Source of the DNA: Candidatus Methylophosphatis haderslevensis
GTDB lineage: Bacteria; Pseudomonadota; Gammaproteobacteria; Burkholderiales; Rhodocyclaceae
Assembly: GCA_016711925.1 (NCBI GenBank)
Contig: JADJSA010000012.1
Span: 38,497-102,496, forward strand
Direction of reading: 5' to 3'
Length of the DNA stretch: 64,000 bases
Both the position numbers and the translations under genes were made by a program. Below the pieces are notes generated by a model. The model worked only from the letters and a program-made list of their open reading frames with translations. It was not told the origin of the DNA and did no database searches. Positions 1 through 6,991 of this stretch are shown here, piece after piece (the first letter of the stretch is position 1; the number at the start of each line of letters is the position of its first letter).

Positions 1-14
1 GAAGCGTCCTGAAC

Positions 15-30
15 CTGTATACTTGAACAG
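15..30. promoter_or_regulatory. LexA-like SOS box upstream of ssb
   Basis: The sequence CTGTATACTTGAACAG has the LexA layout CTG-N10-CAG with an AT-rich centre. It lies 58 bases before the ssb start. LexA control of ssb, often shared with a neighbouring uvrA, is known in Proteobacteria; the sequence left of base 1 is not visible, so a divergent uvrA cannot be confirmed. Confidence 0.6.
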
Positions 31-87
31 TATTTGGCGGGTTTGTCCCCGCTCCGATCAACGAACAACTCGAGCCCGGAGACGATC

Positions 88-552
88 ATGGCATCGGTGA
101 ACAAAGTCATTCTTGTCGGCAACCTTGGACGCGATCCCGAGACGCGCTACGCACCGAGCGGCGACGCGATCTGCAACGTGAACCTCGCCACCACCGACAC
201 CTGGAAAGACAAGCAGACCGGCGAGAAGAAAGAGGCGACCGAATGGCATCGCGTGGTTTTCTTCGGCCGCCTGGCCGAGATTGCCGGCCAGTATCTGAAA
301 AAGGGCTCCCAGATCTACGTCGAGGGCAGCCTGCGCACGCGCAAGTGGCAGGACAAGGACGGGCAGGACCGCTACACGACCGAAATCCGCGGCGACGAAA
401 TGAAGATGCTCGGCTCGCGCCAGGGCATGGGTGACACACCGCCGCGCGAGAGCGTAGGTACGCCCGCCGCCGCGCCTGCGGGCCGTCCGGCGGCAACGCC
501 GGCCGCCTCTTCGTCCGGCTTCGGCGACATGGACGACGATATCCCGTTCTGA
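88..552 (+). CDS. ssb: Single-stranded DNA-binding protein SSB
   Basis: This 154-residue protein binds single-stranded DNA during replication, recombination and repair. Residues 1-110 are the OB fold, beginning MASVNKVILVGNLGRDPE, with the conserved WHRVVFFGRLAE and YVEGSLRTRKWQD segments. An Ala/Pro/Gly-rich linker follows, and the protein ends in the acidic tip DMDDDIPF that recruits partner proteins. The ATG at 88 is preferred over an upstream in-frame TTG at 34 because it begins the family N-terminus and has GGAGA at a suitable distance. The LexA-like box upstream suggests SOS induction. Confidence 0.97.
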   Translation: MASVNKVILVGNLGRDPETRYAPSGDAICNVNLATTDTWKDKQTGEKKEATEWHRVVFFGRLAEIAGQYLKKGSQIYVEGSLRTRKWQDKDGQDRYTTEIRGDEMKMLGSRQGMGDTPPRESVGTPAAAPAGRPAATPAASSSGFGDMDDDIPF

Positions 553-693
553 GCGGCGCCCGGGTGTTGTACGGCGTCGCACGGTCGTGGTTCGGCCCGC
601 CGTCTTGTTCCGATGTGACTCCCTCGCTTGCGTCGGAGCCGGTTCCGGCCTAGAAAGACAAGTGGGTGGCAGTTCCTGAACCGGGGGGAGAAA

Positions 694-1533
694 ATGACAA
701 GGACGGCACTTCTCGTTGCGGCAACGCTGATCGGCCTGCCGGTGCAGGCGGCTGACCGGTTCGCCCCGTCGCGCGGCGACGCGCTGGGCAGCGGTCTGGC
801 CGCGCTGTGGCGCGAAGCCCATGGCGATGCGCCGGGCGCGGACGGCTCCGCCGGGCTGGCGTCCGGGTTGCGCGGCAGCGCGCTGATCCAGCCGGCCGTG
901 TCGATGCGCAACGGCGGTCTCGGGATGTCGCCGCTGCCGCGTGTTGCGAGAAGCGAGACCATGCTGGACAGTGGGGCCGGTATTGCGGGCCGTTTCAGCA
1001 GCGCCAGCGCTGCAATGCCGGGGCTCGACGAAAATCCGCCAAACTGGTGGTCGGCTGCGGCGACGTTTGAACGCGGCGCGTGGCGTGCGTTTGCCGCCCA
1101 TGAACGGGCGCAGGACTGGCTTGCACCTGGTGCGAGCGACGAAGGCTGGCGGCTCGGCGCCGCTTACCGATTCGGCAACGCGCAGCTTTCCGCCGGCTGG
1201 GAGCGGCTGCGCCATGAAGTCGATGCCGGCGACGCACGGCAGCAGGCGTGGTGGATCGGCTTTGCCCAGCGCGTCGGCGACGGTGCGCTGCGCCTGAACT
1301 TCGCCCGCGCGACCGACGTTTCCGGCAATCTGGCCGCCGCCCCGGGCGGCGCGCGGCAGCTATCGCTGGGCTATGAACACGGGCTGTCGCCGCAGACGGC
1401 GATCTACGCCTTCTACACCCGCCTGTCGAACGACCCGAACGGGCTGTTCCGGCTCGGCGGCGGCGAGGTCGACAACGCGTTGTCGGCAATCAGCCGCAAC
1501 GGCTTGTCGCTCGGCGTGCGGCACTCTTTTTAG
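694..1533 (+). CDS. Short Gram-negative porin-like outer membrane protein
   Basis: This is a 279-residue secreted protein. A signal peptide (MTRTALLVAATLIGLPVQAA) leads into beta-rich sequence. The last 70 residues match the end of general porins of the porin_4 type: a YEHGLSPQTAIYAFYTRLSND strand pair, then a final strand GLSLGVRHSF ending in the terminal Phe used for outer membrane insertion. It is shorter than the usual 340-400 residues and the N-terminal half is hard to match, so a reduced barrel or a porin-derived protein is likely. The start follows a strong GGGGGGAG ribosome site. It stands alone, converging on rfaE2. Confidence 0.65.
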   Translation: MTRTALLVAATLIGLPVQAADRFAPSRGDALGSGLAALWREAHGDAPGADGSAGLASGLRGSALIQPAVSMRNGGLGMSPLPRVARSETMLDSGAGIAGRFSSASAAMPGLDENPPNWWSAAATFERGAWRAFAAHERAQDWLAPGASDEGWRLGAAYRFGNAQLSAGWERLRHEVDAGDARQQAWWIGFAQRVGDGALRLNFARATDVSGNLAAAPGGARQLSLGYEHGLSPQTAIYAFYTRLSNDPNGLFRLGGGEVDNALSAISRNGLSLGVRHSF

Positions 1534-1564
1534 CCGGGCGCTTCTTTAGTTCGGTCAGCGGCGA

Positions 1565-1592
1565 GTTCACATTCAGTCGACTGAATGTGAAC
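1565..1592. repeat. 28-bp perfect palindrome between convergent genes
   Basis: Two 12-base arms, GTTCACATTCAG and CTGAATGTGAAC, flank a TCGA centre, so the whole 28 bp is self-complementary. It lies between the porin stop and the rfaE2 stop, only 6 bases from the latter. It could fold as a 12-bp hairpin ending both transcripts, but there is no T-tract on either side, so an intrinsic terminator is not proven. A protein-binding palindrome is the alternative. Confidence 0.6.
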
Positions 1593-1597
1593 ACACG

Positions 1598-2100
1598 CTA
1601 TAGCCGGCGCACCTTTTCCAGCAGCGCGGTCGTCGAGCGATCATGCTCGAACGGAATAGACACCACCCGGCCGCCGCGCGCGGTGACCAGATTGGCGCCC
1701 ACGATGCGATCGACCGCCCAGTCGCCGCCCTTCACCAGCACGTCCGGTTGCGCACTGCGGATGCGCTCGATCGGCGTGTCCTCGTCGAACCAGGTCACTA
1801 GGCTGACGCATTCCAGCGCGGCCATAACCGCCAGGCGATCCTCGAGCACATTGATCGGCCGATCTTCGCCCTTGCCCAGGCGCCGCACCGAAGCGTCGGC
1901 GTTCAGCGCGACCACCATCGATGCGCCGAGCGACCGTGCCTGGGCAAGGTAGGTGACGTGACCGCGATGCAGGATGTCGAACACCCGTTGGTGAATACCA
2001 GTGGCCGCGCAAGTTGTGCGACCCGGCCGGGCAGGTCTGCCGGCGCGCAGATCTTTGCCTCGAAACCGGGGCGGGAAAATGTGCGGCTGTCGTTGCTCAT
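1598..2100 (-). CDS. rfaE2: D-glycero-beta-D-manno-heptose 1-phosphate adenylyltransferase (apparent frameshift)
   Basis: The enzyme transfers AMP to heptose 1-phosphate in ADP-heptose synthesis for LPS core. It is the separate nucleotidyltransferase (RfaE2/HldE C-terminal) form of about 167 residues. It contains LVFTNGCFDILHRGHVTYL with the HxGH nucleotide-binding motif, and later LVKGGDW. The reading frame breaks near base 1980: codons TGT TTC appear as TGT TC, one T short, between TNGC and FDILHRGH. Both halves are conserved, so a sequencing deletion is likeliest. Its ATG overlaps the stop of the upstream desaturase-like gene (ATGA), indicating translational coupling. Confidence 0.88.
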
Positions 2101-2924
2101 GGCAGGGCGAGCGTCTTGCGATAGCGATTGAGGTCGGACGGGGATTCGAACTTCTGCTCGAACAGGCTCGACAGGTTGCGCAAAATGCCGCCGATCACCC
2201 GCGCTTCGCAATCCTTGTCGAAACGGATCTGTTCCGACAGCCAGTGTTCGAGCCACTCGGGATCGGGCAGCCGGCTCTGCACGGTGTCGCGCGGGAAACG
2301 GGATTTGCTGACGTGCAGATTGGTCGGGTGCAGCGGTTTGCCGGCGCGCGACGAGCTGGCCATCAGCACGCCGATCTTCGCAAACGCCCCACGCGCGACA
2401 TCACCGGTGCGCTCGATCGCCCGCTTCATGAACTTGAGGTAGGCGCCGCCATGGCGCGCCTCATCGCGCGACAGCAGGTCGTAGATCCGCTTGATCACCG
2501 GCTCGTCATGCCATTCGGATGCGCGGCGGTACCACTGTGTCAAGCGCAGTTCGCCGCAGAAATGCAGCATCAGGGTTTCCAGCGGCGGCGCCGGGTCGAA
2601 CTCGAATCGTACCTCATGCAACTCGTCTTCGGTCGGGGCCAGGCCGGGGCAGAACCGGTGCAGATACTCCATCAGAACCAGCGCGTGTTTCTGCTCTTCG
2701 TAAAACCAGATCGACATGAAGGCGGCGAAATCGCTGTCGTCGCGGTTGTCGCGCAGGAACATCTCGGTCGCCGGCAGCGCCGACCATTCGGTGATGGCGT
2801 TCATCTTGACCGTCAGCGCCTGTTCTTCCGAAAGCTTCGACGCGTCGAAACTCGACCAGGGCACATCGTCCGCCATGCGCCAGCGGGCCGTCTCGAGCGA
2901 TTTGAACAGTTCAGGATAGAGCAT
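2097..2924 (-). CDS. Ferritin-like diiron protein, acyl-ACP desaturase-like
   Basis: This is a 275-residue soluble helical protein with the classic diiron ligand pattern: Glu46, Glu77-Q-K-His80, Glu125 and Glu155-A-R-His158. That pattern is shared by acyl-ACP desaturases, ferritin-like oxidases and AurF-type N-oxygenases. The length and DEARH motif fit the bacterial acyl-ACP desaturase-like group. The substrate is unknown; the neighbouring lipid-modification operon under LitR makes a fatty-acyl substrate plausible by inference. It is followed, with a 4-base overlap, by rfaE2. Confidence 0.7.
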   Translation of the reverse strand: MLYPELFKSLETARWRMADDVPWSSFDASKLSEEQALTVKMNAITEWSALPATEMFLRDNRDDSDFAAFMSIWFYEEQKHALVLMEYLHRFCPGLAPTEDELHEVRFEFDPAPPLETLMLHFCGELRLTQWYRRASEWHDEPVIKRIYDLLSRDEARHGGAYLKFMKRAIERTGDVARGAFAKIGVLMASSSRAGKPLHPTNLHVSKSRFPRDTVQSRLPDPEWLEHWLSEQIRFDKDCEARVIGGILRNLSSLFEQKFESPSDLNRYRKTLALP

Positions 2925-3009
2925 GCCGACCTCGAAAATGCGATTCTACGGCGTTTGGAAAGCGCTGTCGGGCGCTGCCCCGAATCGGAAGCCAGGCATG
3001 CGATTCAGG

Positions 3010-3924
3010 TCAGTCGTTGATCCGGGTTGCGCGCCATTCCCGCAGGGCGGCAACCGTATCGTCGATGCCCCCGATTATCCTCGTTCCGGCCAGACGGCGC
3101 TGTTGGTCGCGAACGCCAGCCCCGCCGGCCCACAATTCGATTGCTTCGGGTAATCGGCTGCGCAGCGACACCAACCCCTCGACCGCCCGCCGGGCCGAGT
3201 AGGCGGCGGAAAAGGACAGTGCGACCACGTCGAAATTGCCGCTGCGGGCGGCCAGTTCGATATCCGAGATCGGCGTCTGGATGCCCAGCGAGACGCACTG
3301 GACACCCTCGGGAACCAGCATCGCTTCAGCCATCAGCAGTCCCAGCGAATGCTCTTCTCCCGACAGGGTCGTCAGCATCACCCTCGGTCGCTTGCCTTGT
3401 GGCGGGTAAGCGTTGATCGCCGCGCGCAGGGTGTTCTGCAAGAGTTCGGTATACAGGTGCTCTTCCATCACCTCGATTTCGCCGCGTACCCAGCCCTCGC
3501 CGATGCGCTGGTTCAGCGGCACCACGACGGCCGAGACGAACTGCTGCAAACCTTGTTTCATCAGGGCCTGGGTCAAAAGCCCGCGCAGTTCGTCGCTGCG
3601 ATGCAGTTTGACCATGTCGAAAATCGCCGAGAGTTCGGGCGAGAAATCGCGCGATTCGGCTGCAGCGCCGGCAGGCGATTCGAGCAACCGCGCCAGTTCG
3701 TCGTCCGACGCGCCCATCAGCTTCCCCGGCCGGTAACCCTGATCGAGCAGGCGCTTGATGCAGCGCAGTTTGTCCACCTCGGATGACGAGTAGAGGCGCT
3801 CGCCCAGGCTGTCGCGCAGCGGCTTGGGGAAACCGTAGCGACGCTCCCACACCCGCAGGGTGTCCTTGGAGAGTCCCGTATCGCGTTCCACCGCGGCGAT
3901 GTTCAGTCCGGCAAAATCAGCCAT
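3010..3924 (-). CDS. litR: MerR-family regulator with cobalamin-binding domain (LitR/CarH type)
   Basis: This 304-residue protein joins an N-terminal MerR winged helix (residues about 6-75, with LRVWERRYGFP) to a CarH-like helical bundle and a Rossmann cobalamin domain. The bundle carries Trp145 and Glu155-His156 in the W-x9-EH spacing of CarH. The cobalamin motif E-x-H-x-x-G is present as Glu190 to Gly195, with His192 as predicted lower cobalt ligand. The residue equivalent to the second cobalt ligand of illuminated CarH (His132, next to the Trp) is Val146 here. Such proteins repress target genes in the dark with adenosylcobalamin and release DNA in light. It is divergent from the 4.0-11.8 kb operon, its likely target. 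Confidence 0.85.
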   Translation of the reverse strand: MADFAGLNIAAVERDTGLSKDTLRVWERRYGFPKPLRDSLGERLYSSSEVDKLRCIKRLLDQGYRPGKLMGASDDELARLLESPAGAAAESRDFSPELSAIFDMVKLHRSDELRGLLTQALMKQGLQQFVSAVVVPLNQRIGEGWVRGEIEVMEEHLYTELLQNTLRAAINAYPPQGKRPRVMLTTLSGEEHSLGLLMAEAMLVPEGVQCVSLGIQTPISDIELAARSGNFDVVALSFSAAYSARRAVEGLVSLRSRLPEAIELWAGGAGVRDQQRRLAGTRIIGGIDDTVAALREWRATRIND

Positions 3925-3935
3925 GGTGGTCTATC

Positions 3936-3948
3936 TTGTCCAGGACAA
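3936..3948. promoter_or_regulatory. Putative LitR operator, copy 1
   Basis: The 13-base palindrome TTGTCCAGGACAA lies 12 bases upstream of the litR start codon. A near-identical site, TTGTCTAGGACAA, sits at the other end of the same intergenic region. Two matching sites flanking divergent promoters next to a regulator gene suggest autoregulation and operon control. Binding by this LitR is inferred. Confidence 0.7.
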
Positions 3949-3952
3949 AATG

Positions 3953-3992
3953 TTGACTTGAGAAGAATCATGGCCTATCTTACCGCCATCAA
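3953..3992. promoter_or_regulatory. Overlapping divergent promoters between litR and the lipid operon
   Basis: On the plus strand TTGACT (3953-3958) and TATCTT (3976-3981) are 17 bases apart, a good sigma-70 match driving the operon. On the minus strand TTGATG (3987-3992) and GATTCT (3964-3969) are also 17 bases apart and would drive litR. The two promoters interleave and are bracketed by the two 13-bp operators. Confidence 0.6.
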
Positions 3993-3998
3993 TCTTTT

Positions 3999-4011
3999 TT
4001 GTCTAGGACAA
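3999..4011. promoter_or_regulatory. Putative LitR operator, copy 2
   Basis: TTGTCTAGGACAA is an inverted repeat (TTGTC and GACAA around TAG). It ends five bases before the ATG at 4017. It would lie just downstream of the predicted plus-strand transcription start, where a bound repressor would block RNA polymerase. Confidence 0.7.
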
Positions 4012-4016
4012 TACAA

Positions 4017-4295
4017 ATGACTGCTTCCTTGTTCCAGCTTTCGGCGATAGCCGCGCTGTTGGTGCCGTCGTTGGCGGCGGTGGCGGCGGCGGAGTCCCGG
4101 TGCGCGCCAGTGACACCGTCCGCGGTCCAGTCGGGCGCCGCGCTGGCGCCTTCTGAAACTGCCGGCAATCCGCAAATGAGCGAAGTGCAGGTGATGATGC
4201 TGCTGCACCAGCTCGATGGTCGCGGGCGAATCTTGAGTGCCGCCGTGCCGCCTCCCGGCCCGAACTGCTGCGAAGTCTTGCGCTCGACCGACTGA
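4017..4295 (+). CDS. Small secreted protein, first gene of the LitR-linked operon
   Basis: This is a 92-residue protein of unknown function. Residues 1-27 form a signal peptide (hydrophobic stretch, then AAVAAAES). The mature part is short, Pro/Ala-rich, with Cys residues near the start and a CC pair near the C-terminus. I recognise no family. The ATG at 4017 follows operator copy 2 directly, with no clear Shine-Dalgarno sequence. The stop is two bases from the glutathione peroxidase start, so the two are probably cotranscribed. Confidence 0.6.
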   Translation: MTASLFQLSAIAALLVPSLAAVAAAESRCAPVTPSAVQSGAALAPSETAGNPQMSEVQVMMLLHQLDGRGRILSAAVPPPGPNCCEVLRSTD

Positions 4296-4296
4296 T

Positions 4297-4852
4297 ATGC
4301 TGCGCACGATCCTCGCCGTGGGTTGGATCGCACTGCTTGCCGGCGCTGCGTCAGCCGCGCCGCTCGGGGCCTGTCCGAAGGTTCTCGACCGCACCTTCCC
4401 GAGCCTGCAGGACGGCGCGCAACAGTCGCTTTGCCAATTCACCGGCAACGTAGTGATGGTAGTCAACACCGCAAGCTTTTGCGGCTACACCCGGCAGTAC
4501 GAGGCGCTCGAGGCGATCTACGAGAAATACCGCGATCGTGGCCTGGCGGTGATCGGTTTCCATCCAACGATTTCGGCCAGCAGGAGCCCGGCAGCGATCA
4601 GCAAATCGCCGCGTTCTGCCGCAGTACCTATGCATCAAATTCCCGATGTTCGGCAAGACCAGGGTTGTCAGCCCGCAGGCCAATGCGCTGTTTGACGACC
4701 TGGCGCAGCGCACCGGCGCCCGGCCGAAATGGAACTTCCACAAGTATCTGATCGACCGCCGGGGCGAGGTCGTAAAGAGCTTCGGCAGTTCCGTCGAACC
4801 GGACAGCCAGCCCGTAATCACCGAGATAGAACGTTTGCTGGCGAGCGAGTAG
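4297..4852 (+). CDS. Periplasmic glutathione peroxidase-like protein (two apparent frameshifts)
   Basis: This is a Cys-type glutathione or thioredoxin peroxidase of about 185 residues with a signal peptide (cleavage near AGAASAA). The catalytic-site motif VVNTASFCGYT is present with Cys as the peroxidatic residue, and the KWNFHKYLID segment carries the conserved WNF. The frame breaks twice. Near 4560 VIGF-PSNDFGQQEPGSD needs one extra C; near 4632 STYGIKFPMFGKTRV needs one extra G. With these restored the protein is full length. It would reduce lipid or hydrogen peroxides, fitting an oxidative-stress operon. Confidence 0.85.
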
Positions 4853-4946
4853 CCAGCGTCCGGCCCTATTTGGATCGACGCCGCGAACCCGGTGCGGAAA
4901 ACCGGGCGGTCGGCTTCCATCGACCTGACAAAGTTGGGGAAATGCA

Positions 4947-6239
4947 ATGCGTATCGCAGTGATCGGCGGCGGAATTTCCGGATTGGCAGTGGGCTGGCTT
5001 CTGGCGCGGCAGCACATGGTCACGTTGTTCGAAGCTGCCGCATATCTCGGCGGTCATACCAATACCGTTGACGTATGTCTGGACGGCCTGAGCCATCCAG
5101 TCGATACCGGTTTCCTGGTTTTCAATCGGCGCACCTACCCGCACCTGACGGCGCTCTTCGAAGCGCTGGACGTGCCGATCGCGCAGAGCGAGATGTCGTT
5201 TGCCGTGAGCCTGAGCGAGCCTGCGATCGAATGGTCGGGGTCGAGCCTGGCGACGGTTTTCGCGCAGCGTTCCAACCTTGCGCGCCCGGCGTTCTGGCGC
5301 ATGTTGCAGGACATCGTTCGCTTCAACCGCGAGGTGGTGGCGAACGCCGAAGATGCGGGGCGGATGTCGCTCGGCGAATACCTCGACCGTCATCGCTACA
5401 GCAACGAGTTCCGCCACTGGTATCTGTTGCCGATGGCGGCAGCGATATGGTCGTGCCCGACGCAGGCGATGCTCGACTATCCGCTGGTTACCTTCGTTCG
5501 CTTTTGCCGCAATCACGGGCTGCTGCAGCTATTCGATCGACCGCAATGGCTCACCGTCAAGGGCGGCGGCCGCGAGTACGTCAGGAAACTGGCCGCGGCA
5601 ATCCCGGACGTGCGACCGTCGACACCGGTGCAGCGGATCACCCGTGAGAATAATGCAGTATGGGTAGAAACCCGTCACGGGGTCGAGCGCTATGACCAGG
5701 TGGTATTCGCCACACACAGCGACCAGACGCTGGCGATGCTCGGCAGTGGCGCCAGCGCCGACGAGCGTGAATTGCTTGGCGCCGTGCGATACCAGCCGAA
5801 TCGGGCGGTACTGCACACCGACCGGGCGTTGCTGCCGCGCATGAAGTCAACCTGGTCGGCGTGGAACTACCTAGCCGGCAAGGGGGATGCCGACCACCGC
5901 CCGGTGAGCGTTTCCTATCTGATCACCCGGCTGCAGCCTCTGCCATTTACCCAACCGCTCATTGTCTCGCTCAATCCGTTCAGCGAGCCGGCGGCGGACA
6001 AAGTGATCGCCGAATTCGACTATGCGCATCCGGTGTTCGATCGGGCGGCGATCGACGCCCAGACTCGCATGCCACGCCTGCAGGGGCAACGCAACATCTG
6101 GTTCTGCGGCGCTTGGCTGGGCTATGGCTTCCATGAAGACGGTCTGCGTTCGGCGCTCGATGTGGCGCAGCGCCTAGGCGTTGCCGCACCCTGGCGCTCG
6201 ACCCTCTACGGCTCGGCGCGCGCGGCGGTGCTGGCATGA
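4947..6239 (+). CDS. FAD-dependent oxidoreductase of the amine oxidase superfamily
   Basis: This is a 430-residue flavoprotein opening with the dinucleotide-binding motif IGGGISGLAVGWLL, followed by GGHTNTVDV. These mark the NAD(P)-binding, amine-oxidase-like family common beside DUF1365 and cyclopropane synthase genes. The C-terminus has WFCGAWLGYGFHEDGLRSA, the second FAD contact. Homologues in this arrangement act on modified membrane fatty acids in light- or singlet-oxygen-induced operons; the exact reaction here is unproven. GGGGAA precedes the ATG, and the stop overlaps the next start (ATGA). Confidence 0.8.
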   Translation: MRIAVIGGGISGLAVGWLLARQHMVTLFEAAAYLGGHTNTVDVCLDGLSHPVDTGFLVFNRRTYPHLTALFEALDVPIAQSEMSFAVSLSEPAIEWSGSSLATVFAQRSNLARPAFWRMLQDIVRFNREVVANAEDAGRMSLGEYLDRHRYSNEFRHWYLLPMAAAIWSCPTQAMLDYPLVTFVRFCRNHGLLQLFDRPQWLTVKGGGREYVRKLAAAIPDVRPSTPVQRITRENNAVWVETRHGVERYDQVVFATHSDQTLAMLGSGASADERELLGAVRYQPNRAVLHTDRALLPRMKSTWSAWNYLAGKGDADHRPVSVSYLITRLQPLPFTQPLIVSLNPFSEPAADKVIAEFDYAHPVFDRAAIDAQTRMPRLQGQRNIWFCGAWLGYGFHEDGLRSALDVAQRLGVAAPWRSTLYGSARAAVLA

Positions 6240-6991
6240 CTTCGGAATTGTGCGTCGGATCGGTCATGCACGTCCGGCATGCGCCGGTCGTCAATCGATT
6301 CGTCTATCCGCTCTTCTTTCTGCGCTTGCCGCTGTCGCGCATCGCCAGTTTGAACATCCGAATGCTGGGGGTGAACCGGCTGGCGCCGATGCGCATCAAT
6401 TTTGCCGACCACGGTTCTCGCGACGGCGCGAACCCGATCGACTGGGCGCGTACCCTGCTGCGGCGCCACGGAATCGAAGCGGAGGGCGAGATCGTCCTGC
6501 AGACCATGCCGCGCATCATGGGCTACGTATTCAATCCAGTCAGTTTCATGTTCTGCCATGACGCGCAGTCCCATCTGGTTGCCGTGTTGTGCGAAGTCAA
6601 CAACACTTTCGGCGAGCGCCACAACTACATCGTTGCGCATGCCGACGGCCGACCCATCGGTCCGCGCGATTCGCTTTGGGCGCGCAAGGTGTTCCATGTT
6701 TCGCCGTTCTTTCCGGTGCGCGGCGAGTACCGCTTTCGCTTCGTCCGGCGCGGCGCCGTCCGCGCAGTTGCAATCGATTATTTCGACGGCGGCCAACTCA
6801 TGCTGACGACTCGGCTCGCCGGCCGCGCCCAGCCACTGAGCGAAGCGGCCCTGCTCGCCGCATTGCTGCGCTTTCCGCTGATGACATTTGCTGTGGTCGC
6901 CCGCATCCACTGGCAGGCCCTGCGCCTGGCCCTGCGCCGCGTGACCTTTTTTCGCAAACCCCAACCCCCGCTTGAAGAGACCACGACATGA
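6236..6991 (+). CDS. DUF1365 family protein
   Basis: This 251-residue protein matches DUF1365, with VMHVRHAPVVNRFVYPLFF at the N-terminus, VFNPVSFMFCHD and KVFHVSPFFP. Members almost always sit between an FAD oxidoreductase and a cyclopropane-fatty-acid-synthase-like methyltransferase, as here, and are thought to help modify fatty acids on membrane lipids. No catalytic role has been established that I can name. Start and stop both overlap neighbouring genes by four bases. Confidence 0.85.
   Translation: MTSELCVGSVMHVRHAPVVNRFVYPLFFLRLPLSRIASLNIRMLGVNRLAPMRINFADHGSRDGANPIDWARTLLRRHGIEAEGEIVLQTMPRIMGYVFNPVSFMFCHDAQSHLVAVLCEVNNTFGERHNYIVAHADGRPIGPRDSLWARKVFHVSPFFPVRGEYRFRFVRRGAVRAVAIDYFDGGQLMLTTRLAGRAQPLSEAALLAALLRFPLMTFAVVARIHWQALRLALRRVTFFRKPQPPLEETTT

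Noticed and set aside
58..1215. Long minus-strand ORF of 385 codons across ssb and the porin
   Set aside because: Arg/Ala-rich shadow typical of GC-rich DNA; it overlaps two well-supported genes and has no family features.
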